Assembly (NCBI GenBank): GCA_905160935.1
Contig: CAJHZI010000815.1
Coordinates: 329,751 to 393,750, forward strand
Source: Enchytraeus crypticus
Lineage: Eukaryota; Annelida; Clitellata; Enchytraeida; Enchytraeidae
Length of the DNA: 64,000 bases
Reading direction: 5' to 3'
Shown: one piece after another, positions 24,635 through 36,100 of the stretch
Layout of the letters: every line of letters begins with the position of its first letter
Numbering within the stretch: position 1 is the first letter of the stretch
The notes under the pieces: model-generated
Databases searched by the model: none
What the model was told of the DNA's origin: nothing
The model's input: the letters and a program-made list of their open reading frames with translations, nothing else
Made by a program: the position numbers and the translations under genes

Positions 24635-27050
24635 TGTTTATATATATGTATATATATATACATGTATATATATATACTAACTATATGCATTGCATGACAT
24701 GCAATTATAAAAAAATTCAGTAATTTACTAATTAACGTACTGTATCTGGAATCATTCAAGTCTTAACTTGCATTAATAAACTACAGAAATATTATGCCAT
24801 AAGCGTTTAGAATTTAACTTTTTTATTCATGCTAAAAATTCTGTTCACCAAAAGTCAACTGAGATCATAACGAAAACTTTGAAACAGGATCCCATGAGAA
24901 GAACAATAAACAGATTTCAAGTCTAATAAACCTACAACCATTCAGAAACAAGTTCAAACCATAGAATACATAAAAGACTTTACAAAATCCAAAGACACTG
25001 GCTTACACCCCGTAACATATGCTCTTTATCTATGCACCGGACCTTGCAATGTCATACTGTGAGATAGGGCCTTTCGTTTAGGACCTTACATCTCTTCAGC
25101 ACAATACTTTTGCAGATTGGCCTGGGTATATTGAGCTGCAGTGATGTGTACTGCGGGGACGTCCCTGACATCATCCCTGGATGGGAGAAACGGACGTTAA
25201 ACCTTTAGTGGTATTATTATAATAATAATTATTATTATAATTAATATAATAATAATTATTATATTATATTAATATAATAATAATTATTATAATTAATATA
25301 ATAATAATTATTATATTATATTAATATAATAATAATTATTATAATTAATATAATAATAATTATTATTATAATTATTATTATTATATAAACTCTTCAATTC
25401 TATTTCTATAGCGCTGGCTGTGGCAAGAGGTCAGGTAAACACTCCAAGCATTCACATGGAGACAGCTGATCTGGTGGTTAACCCTGGCAGTACCGTTAAG
25501 TTCACCTGTCGACTGATGGGCTTTGATGACCACGGCATAACCGTCAACATCCACAAGGAAGTGCACGTTGGTGAGCCCGTTAAGACGGTACGAGAGACCA
25601 TGACGAATTCAGCTGACCTGACAAAGATGTACAGAGACTTGAAACGTTACAGTGTGGAGCGGAACGTTATAGATCGAGAGCTGGAGTATATCCTGACTAT
25701 CAACGGCAAGTCTTGTTCTTTTTAACATGTATTTCATCATTCTCAAGAATTCAAAATTAAAATGATTACTTTTGATAATTGAATTAACAGGCCAAATTGA
25801 TATCTTGCATCGTATATACAATATCATTTAATATATTTTAAAACTATGTTTTATTGTAGCAAATTATTTTTAAATTGATATAGAGGGTGCGCATTAAAAA
25901 TATCCTCCTAGCACAATTGCGATAGCTTAGTCAATTCTTAATATTTCGCCTTTAAATTTCAAAGTTCTCTTGTAGAGGAATTTAGCCACAAGCTGACCAA
26001 ATTTTGTAAAAATATTTTTAAAGGAACCGGAGTTATCGAAGTTTTGCGAAAAATATGATTTTTTTTCATTCAACACGCAACGTAAAACGCCAATTCCTTT
26101 TGAAAATGTGCTCACCCTGAAAAAGGCCGTTAGATGATGACGACTCTGATATTGTGCTACAATGTGTGCTCGAAATAAACACCCTGGGCTTTAATGTCGG
26201 CCAGAACTCTTTTCTTACAGATAAAATTGCGCTGTCAATGGACTGCTGTGGTAGGTCTTTCCGGATCTCTTGAAGAACAGCCTTTAATTCCATTGTGTTT
26301 CTGGGTTTGGGCTTGAAAGCACGATACTTTTCCAACATGGGTCTACAGACAAAGAATCAGGTGGATTAAAATCTGGAGAATTAGGTGGCCAATCATCCAT
26401 TTTTATGAAATCTGGCCTGTATTGTACAAGAAAGTATTGCGCAAGACGTTAAGTGTGAGCCGGCGCGCCGTCCTGTTGAAAATTAAATCATTTGACTTTA
26501 ACTTGTTGCAGTCTTCAATCAGTTTCGGCAGAATAGTGTTAGAGCAATACATTGTAGCAAAATATCAGAGGCGTCGTCATCTAACGGCCCTTTTCAGGGT
26601 CAGCACATTTTCAAAAAGGAATTGATTCTAATTGGCGTTTTACGTTGCGTGTTAAATGAAAAAAAAATCAATTTTTCGCAAAACTTGGATAACTCCGGTT
26701 CCCTTAAAAGTATTTTTACAAAATTTGGTCAGCTTGTGGCTAAATTCCTCGACAAGAGATTCTTAAAATTTCAAGGCGAAATATTAAGAATTGACTAAGC
26801 TATCACAATTGTGCTAGGAGGATATTTTTAATGCGCACCCTGTATACTTGTGCAAAAATGTACACAACTAGGGAAAATGGGCACTTATAACTGAACCTGA
26901 CATCGCTTTCGAGTGAGGAAACTGACGTTAACCTTAGCTTTTGGCTTTTTTTTTAACCTGGATAGAACCCAAACCTCTCAATCCTAAGGCGGACGTTCTA
27001 GAAATAAACTACACGACTCTCAAGAAAGCAATATATTATAGAAATTTCTT

Positions 27051-27106
<56 letters not shown>

Positions 27107-30100
27107 TTTCTTATACATTATATATGCAAATACAATTTCTTATACATGTGCATAAAAAATTTGTTTTAATTATAAATTATAAATATGATGATGCGATGAA
27201 ATTTATACTCGCCAGAAATTTATGGTAGACAAATGACAGGGCTGCAATTAGCGTTAATATTTAGGAATTATAAATATGACGTAGTGATAAAAATTAAATT
27301 TGCACTTGCCATAAATTTAGAATCGTCAAATGACAGAGCTGCAATTATAGTAACAATTAAGGAATGTTATTGTCTGCTTTGTCCCATATATTTGTGCATG
27401 AAGTTTACATATTTCATCTATTATGGTTGCTATAGGTCTACTATATGTACATGTATGTTAAGGACATTGTATTTGCTAATTGACGTTATGGTTGCCATGC
27501 TTGTCAATCTTTGTTATAGTGTTTGTCGAGAAGTAATGAAAAACCAAAGTGCGATGAGATCACAACAAATCAAATAACTGTATTCAACATCATAGCTTCG
27601 GAACTGATTTATTAACACTAAGAAGATAATGCATCGCATTACGTATTATTACGCTCTACTACATTGTATTTGATTGTATTGCAGATGTTAAATTGGAGGA
27701 TAGTGGATTTTATACATGTCAAGCTTACCACAAGGAACATGGAGATTTAGAGGGCACTACACAGTTGGAGGTGTACAGTAAGTAACTTCTACAGTACCAA
27801 TTAAGTTTGATTTAAGTTTTTAACTTTTCCGCAACCTTCGTACCAAGTCTACCCGGGGTTTTATTTACTGCTCCAAAATTGTACCTTTGGAATTATCCCG
27901 TTGGCATTTAAGGAATTTTAAAATACAAATAACGATTCTCAAGTATGTAAGACTCCACTCAATTTAATTATGATGCCTGCAGAGACAAAGAGGAGCATGG
28001 AAAGTTAAGCCTAGGGCCAACGACAATGGCATTTTAAGACGTTTATTGGTAACTTTAAACACGGCAAGACATACATGAAACTATAAAATTAATGCTAAAC
28101 GCATGTTTCAAATCAGTAGCCTAATAGAAATACTAAGAAATAATAAGAAAAATTAAGTCATTGGTAGGCATAAAATAATATTGCAACTATATAGGCTTGC
28201 ATAGACCTAGAGATCTGGTCTTGGTCTCGAGCGACTGGTTTCTGATATTTTCGAGACCACTTCATGTTATTTAAAGTATTTTCGAGAAGTTGTGTTATAC
28301 ATGTATGATGTAGAAAAATGACGTGTTTTAATGTCATTTTCTTTCTCTTTGATTGTTGTACACTAAAAAGTTCAGTCTAAAGATTAATAGATCGAGTAGA
28401 TATTTTCAAATTTGAGCAGTTATATGGGAAACTCAATTGACTCCAAAGTCAAACGGTAGTATATAGAATATAGCTTCCAAAAGTATATAGCTTCCTAAAA
28501 TGTCATATTTATAGGTCTATCATATAGGTTGCGCTAACATAGTATATCTAGTACGCTATGATAGTTTAATAAATTTCTACCAGTAGGATGATAGAATAAT
28601 TTTAAAAGCTCCTGTAGAAGTCAATAGTGGTGTAGTTTAGGCCTATACCCGTGCTACCTCCTCATTTAATTATACTTGGAGCATGTTGCTTCAATGGTCT
28701 TGGTCTTGGTCTCGGTCTCTAGGTGTCTGGTCTTGGTCTTGGTCTCGAGGGGTTTGGATTTGGTCTCGGTCTCCACTACAAGTCTGCAACTATAACTAAC
28801 AAAACATTCTAAGTTGACTACTCCAATATTTTTGTACATTAGCTACCCATAAATTAAATAAATTGTTCTTCTCGTTCTTTTCCTTTTCTCTATATAAAAT
28901 ACTGACTGGTGATCGAGTTGGTCGAATGCTAGTTTGAAAAGCAAAGAAAATCGCGTTTGAAACCCTGCCTAACACTCTCTGGCAGTATTTTTGTGATGAG
29001 GAAACCGATATTCAATTTAGCTTTAACTTAGCCCTGTACATGTACATCCCTATGATCAACGCATAATTAGATGGAATGTCCCTGAAACTTTATCAAACAT
29101 GATAATATGTTACACCAGGACCTCCCACAGTTGAACTCAACTTCAACGACACCTACACAATCACAGAAGGCGAGGTGTTGCCTCTGGAGTGTATCTCACG
29201 AGCAGTCCTGCCCATCCCGCACATGGAGCTGTGGATAACAGACTCTGACAGGCCCTACGTCGACCATCACCCGGGGTTGGCGGATTCCTCCTCGCAGGGG
29301 GGAGTGGAGCCGAGACAGTTCAACCGATTCGGCAATATCATCGACAAGTGGCGCAACTTGACTGATGAGAAATGGCGCGACGTGACCGAAGACTTCCTCT
29401 TGGGAACCATGTCGAATGCTCATTGTAATGAGCTGCCCGGGGTTAGTAATGATCTCACCCAATAATGAGTTTATTCTGTCTGTCTGCTATTTATGTTAAA
29501 TTATATTGCTCATTTTAATTGTAAATTATTTAAGCAAACAGTCAATGTATCAACATTGTTTTAGCATTTATATTACATTTAAATCATTGTTTTAACGAAG
29601 CAGTAATTTTTTTATTAATATTTGCTTCCAAAGAAGGTTAGAACAATTCATACGTATGGATTGATCTCGACTGATCGTGGTTATCATGCAATCACCAGAA
29701 CTCCCTGTGTTTTGTTATTATATGAAGGTATATTTACGGGATTTTAAAACAACCAGAGAGTAAATGAGGACGACTGCAGCTGATTATGTTAAGCTAGTCA
29801 TTAAGTTATGCAATGCATTAGTTAAATCAATTCATCCTGCATTTCAATTCATTACATTTGCAAATTCATCAGGTCTCAAGCAATCCATTAGTTCAAACCA
29901 ATTCAGGCGGATTTTCTGCCTAAATATTGATTGAGTTTGTTGGCCAACCAACTTAAGTATTTCTTAAATATTAAAACCTACACTGTATGTACTGTGTAAA
30001 TTTGGCAATTAAGGTATTTACAATTTACACATACATTGAAATATATTATTACATTATTCACTAATCAGTGTTATACATGTTTTTTATTATATTTATTAAT

Positions 30101-32535
30101 ATAATTCGGACATAATAACCCCATATATCATTTTCTGGTGCATATCGGTGTGCCAGAAAAGGTACAATTAAAAGATAATTATCAGCTAAGAAATTGTACA
30201 AACCAAATTAACAAGAACTATACATCAAAACACTAAATTGACAAGAACTATACATCAAAACACTAAATTAACAAGAACTATACATCAAAACACTAAATTA
30301 ACAGAACTATACATCAAAAACACTAAATTAACAGAACTATACATCAAAACACTAAATTAACAGAACTATACATCAAAACACTAAATTAACAAGAACTATA
30401 CAACAAAACACTAAATTAACATGAACTATACATCAAAACACTAAATTAACAAGAACTATACATCAAAACACTAAATTAACAAGAACTATACATCAAAACA
30501 CTAAATTAACAAGAACTGTACATCAAAACACTGAATTAACAAGAACTATACATTAAAACACTAAATTAACAGAACTATACATCAAAACACTAAATTAACA
30601 GAACTATACATCAAAACACTAAATTAACAGAACTATACATCAAAACACTAAATTAACATGAACTATACATCAAAACACTAAATTAACATGAACTATACAT
30701 CAAAACACTAAATTAACATGAACTATACATCAAAACACTAAATTAACAAGAACTATACATCAAAACACTAAATTAACAGAACTATACATCAAAACACTAA
30801 ATTAACAGAACTATACATCAAAACACTAAATTAACAGAACTATACATCAAAACACTAAATTAACAGAACTATACATCAAAACACTAAATTAACAGAACTA
30901 TACATCAAAACACTAAATTAACAAGAACTATACATCAAAACACTGAATTAACAAGAACTATACATCAAAACACTGAATTAACAAGAACTATACATCAAAA
31001 CACTAAATTAACAAGAACTATACATCAAGACACTAAATTAACAGAACTATACATCAAAACACTAAATTAACAGAACGAAACTTACATCTACTCATTAAAT
31101 CTCTGTAACCAAGATGTAGAGTATTAATAGTTGATACACCAGTGTCCAGCAGAGTCGTTGTCAGACTACTGAATTTTCTGCAATCAAAAAACTATAATTT
31201 TAAAACATTAAGCCACAGGATGGGAAATTATCCATTAAACGTAATCATAACTACTATCATAATGCAATATCATAAGGGCACATACAAAAAAATATATAAG
31301 TTAATTTTTAAAATGAGAGTGACTGTTAGTTAAAATCAATGCAAGCTATCACTAATTCACTTGCTTTTGTTAAAGTATAAAACCGACTGCCCTCTCCACT
31401 ACGACTTTGATTTGTCTGCGACGAGGAGTGCGTTCAAGCCGGACTTTAGACATGATGAGCGGCAGATCACCTGCATTGCCACCATGAAACACATGACTCG
31501 AGATTCCGCCAACGCGTCCTTGCTACTGGATGTGCGCTGTGAGTATCTCTCAATCAATCAGGCAGCTAATTAATCAATCAATCAATCAATCAATCAATGA
31601 ACGAATCAATCAATCAATTGTTCACTCGTTTACTCTCCCGCTCACTCGCTCACTCATTCACTTACTCACTCACTCTTTAAATTAATCAATCACTCAATCA
31701 ATCTATCTATCTAGATTTAGTTATGTAATTATTTTTATTTAATTTAGTTACGTAATTATTTAGTTTATTGTTATGTTCACGTACATTGCTTGAAGATTCA
31801 AAATGACGCTACTATGTCGCAGTGGTCTCTTATAACTGCAGATTGTACAACTTTTATATTACAAAAGTACCAGGCAATAAAATATATATATATATATCCT
31901 CTAAAATAGAGACTAAATAGCTAAAATAGAGACTAAATAGTACAAATAGTACAAATAGTACAAATAGTACAAATAGTACAAATAGTACAAATAGTACAAA
32001 TAGTACAAATAGTACAAATAGTACAAATAGTACAATAGTACAAATAGTACAAATAGTACAAATAGTACTCTATCCTCTAATGTTATTTTCTTATTCGATA
32101 AACTGAACATAGTTTTCTTTTCATATCACATACGACTACGTTATCAAGTCATCTAAAATTAAAAGTATCGGACTTGTATCTCTGTTCACCTGCATTTTCC
32201 CTTATATGACATTGTACTTAGTTATTTATATCAACAGATTCTCCTAAAATTTACTGCGAGGGAGTTGTGAGAGGAAAGTCTCTTGTGCCTAAGAACAGCT
32301 CCACTCATAAGATCACGTGTAGAGTTATATCAAATCCTCCCATGATATCGGCTGAGGACGATATGATATCGGCGACGCTCCAGGATCGATCCTGGAGCGT
32401 CGCCTCCTGTGCTCAACCCGCTTCCCCTCTACCACCAAGCAGCGTCGAATATGGAACAAATGAGATGGTTTGTTTTAGAATGATCGTTTTATTTTCGAAT
32501 GATCCTATTTATATATATATTATATATATATAGAT

Positions 32536-32580
<45 letters not shown>

Positions 32581-33067
32581 TATATATATATAGTAATAGT
32601 TTCACATTGTCCGCGCGAGTATGGAGCAACTGAAATGGTTTGTTTTCGAATGAACCCATTATTTCTGATGTAGGTCATCTTTGCAAAAGATGCGCCAATT
32701 AATTGTAATCTTTATCAGGCTGAATTTCTTATTAATGCTGGTGTCAGCCGATGGTAGGTGCAGCTGTCTTTGTACATTTAAATTTTAAAATTTCGGCAAC
32801 GATAAGAATTGTAAACTGCAGGTGTTATTTATGGCATTATGATAAGCAGCAGTTGATTGTCAAGTAGTTGACCTCCCCTCCCATCCCGGTAACGTCCATG
32901 TTTAATATTCATTCTGAAGGGTTATCCATACCAATATTTTGAGAATATTTATCTTTACGGCATTTCTTTAACTTTATCAAATTTTTATAAGGCCTCTCAT
33001 ACTCGTAAATACAAGCATGACAGGCTTTTTATTTCCGTTTGCCGTTTATATAATATTATAACATAGT

Positions 33068-33138
<71 letters not shown>

Positions 33139-36100
33139 GTGTGTATATATACTGTATAAATTTATTTATTTATATAAGTAATATTTAATAGTAGTTACAT
33201 ATTTTCCGTAATCTGTATAGAATACATATTATATCTTATAGTGCTACTTAAATATTTGAAACGCCTAACTGCTCAATCATTTATTGCGATATTGCCTTCG
33301 CCTCTTTAAATTTTCGCTTTCCTCTGCTATTCCTTGATCATCTGGAAATCTCACATTTGTAAGAGTTTATCTCCTACTTTTTAATTCCTTCTTCAATGTT
33401 CTTTAAGGCTTACTCCATCTTTATTTCAGCGTTAATGTTAAACTACAGAGGCGAAATGCTTCAATCTTGTCTTACTATACGTACTACTTCACGTTCTTTT
33501 GAGTATTCTTTCTGAGTCTTGATCACAGTTCTTCGGTTCAATTACAAGTTAAGAATAAATCGTAATCTTCTATCAATTCCTATTCGTTTCAAAACTTTCA
33601 GCATCCACTGTATCCTCTTAAAGCCTTCTCAAAATCCAATAAATACACAAAGAAATCATTCCGTCGAGGTGTATCAGGGGGCAGGTGCCCCCCAAGATTC
33701 CATTTACAATTGTTTAGTAAACCTAAAATATAAGTGTACAGATCGTTTAAGGTGAAATGTGTGCCTCCCCCAAGTGAAAGCTGGTAAAGCTAAGGATAAC
33801 GTCAGTTTCCTCACTCGAAAGAGATGTCAGTGACGGGCGAGCCCAGGATTTGACCCCGCACCTACTGATCCGAGGTCGAGTATCTGTCGCGGTCAAGTGT
33901 CTTGGGTCCAAAGGGACCACAAGATTCATAAAGTTCACTATCTTTTTAAATTAGTCACACTATAGCTCAATACATTGTAACTTTCGTAGCAAACAATACT
34001 TAAACCTCGTTAAATTAAAATTAGTTTACCTATAACGTCGTTCTCCAGTTGAATACACACTATTAAAGTCATATCGTATGGAAACTATCTTTCTCAAAGT
34101 TGAACTCCTTAGAAAAGCTGAGCTCATATCTAGGCTCAGTTTCTGTTCAAACACTCAGTTATTTACTATTTGACAGATAATCATCATTTTACTTTAGACT
34201 CAGTTCTTGCCATGAACTTTCAGTTACCAGTCGATATATTGCTAGATGCTGATGCTAGATGCTCAAATTGACCCTGAATGCCCGTATTGCACAGTACCTA
34301 GTTGATATGTTGTTAGATGCTGATGCTAGATGAACGTATTTGTACAGCTCGTGAGCGCGAACAAGAAGAACAGAACTCTGGTGCTGGAGTGGAAAAAGCC
34401 GGTCACTGACGAGTACTATCAGAAGCGCTACTGTCTGCGAGCCAGGAATGAAGTGGGTGAAACCAAGCTAGAGATCCAGCTCGTCGGTAAATTGCCTAAT
34501 TATATATATATATATATATATCTCTTAGTGCAATGCCTACTGGCAGATCCATGGTATATGTCGCCTCTACTCATCTCTATCATCTATCTATCTATTATCC
34601 ACACACGAGTGAATCTTTAAATTATTTAAAACATTCCCTTTGATATACCATTATTCTTGGGAGATTCTGCACATGATGAGGTGCCCTATGCTTTCCTCAG
34701 CTTCGACTAGCATTTACTGGGCAGGGGCGTCATTCCCTGAGAAAACTATCCTGTTTACCCAGGTGGAATAATTATAGTTATTAATTAGTTAATGGCACTT
34801 AGTTAAGAATGTGAGTTCAAACTATGATTACTGTGGCGTTTAGAAATGCGGCCAAATACAATCTATTATCATAAGTTTTGAATATTATTTATTATAAGTA
34901 CACTGCAGTGCTAAGAGCATAGGCGTAACCACGACCGAAAATCTGGGGGGACACAAACATTGGCATATCCACGGGGGGGCGGGAGCCTCCCCCCGAGGGA
35001 ACTACGTTTCACTAGCAAACAGAGTAGGCATACAACAATTGGCTGAAGCTAGTGGCGATGCCGGTAAGGTACTCGACCACGGATCAGTATGTGAGGGGTT
35101 CACATTCTGGACTAACCCGTCACTGACATCGCTTTAGAGTGAAGAAACTGACGTTAACATTAGCTTTACCAGCTTTTACCTTTCGAAAATCGATCCACTG
35201 GCAGTGGTCTTGCCCTGCACGGTAGAAGCAGCTCTGTGCGCAAATTCCTCGAAATTTTCTAACAAAACTCTGAATAATACTATGAAATTGCATTTGAAAC
35301 TTTCAGAATTCAAAATCGAAATTAGTAATATATTTCTTCTTACCAAACGTGGCTTCTTGGTCTTTAACAGAAATTTATCCATGATGCAATTATGCAGAAC
35401 TTGGTCTCTTCAGTCTGTGAATTTATATTGTAACAAACTCCATAAGCTAAACTTTTAGGCACATTTTTCAGAGCATTTACCGATGGTTGATAAGTTGACC
35501 TCATAAGATACAATAGGCCTATGCAGCCGCAAACTCTAGGTAGGCCGATATAGTTTCATCCCGCTTAGCTCGGCTAGTTGACACTCTCCCATGTTTCGTC
35601 CCACTCACTTAACATGGGTCGCTCAGCCCTATAGTCTCCTATATACTATTAATTATGTGACAGTATATAGGAGTCTTTGGCCGAGCATGCACTGCACAAC
35701 TACAGCCATGTCATTAATTAATATCATGGAAGGTATCAGTTTACCACTCGATCTACAGCACGGCTCTATAAATGCTATAGTAATACTTACACACGTAGAT
35801 ATTGAGCGACATTGAAAATACGCAAAAATTTCTTACGTAAAGTATATATATTTGAGCCTAAATTCTGGGGAGACAATTTCATGCATGTCCCCCCAGTCTA
35901 AATTCTGGGGGGACGTGTCCCCCTGTCCCCCTAGTGGTTACGCCAATGGCTAATAGAGTGGAATAGTGTCTTGAGTGCAGTATACATGCATTAGGCCTGC
36001 TATAACTTCTAACTTCGAATTAGTAAAGCCATTACCACAAACATCATGGGTTCGGACCCCAGCCATTCATGAATTATAAGTTTAGAATTTCCTTGCAGGG

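Noticed and set aside
24448-24759. 103-residue Tyr/Ile-rich - strand ORF
   Set aside because: Produced by a TA microsatellite.
26422-26625. 67-residue + strand ORF as a gene
   Set aside because: Antisense to the mariner transposase remnant.
30203-31076. CRISPR-like array
   Set aside because: The 29/30-bp units are contiguous with no unique spacers; it is a minisatellite in an intron.
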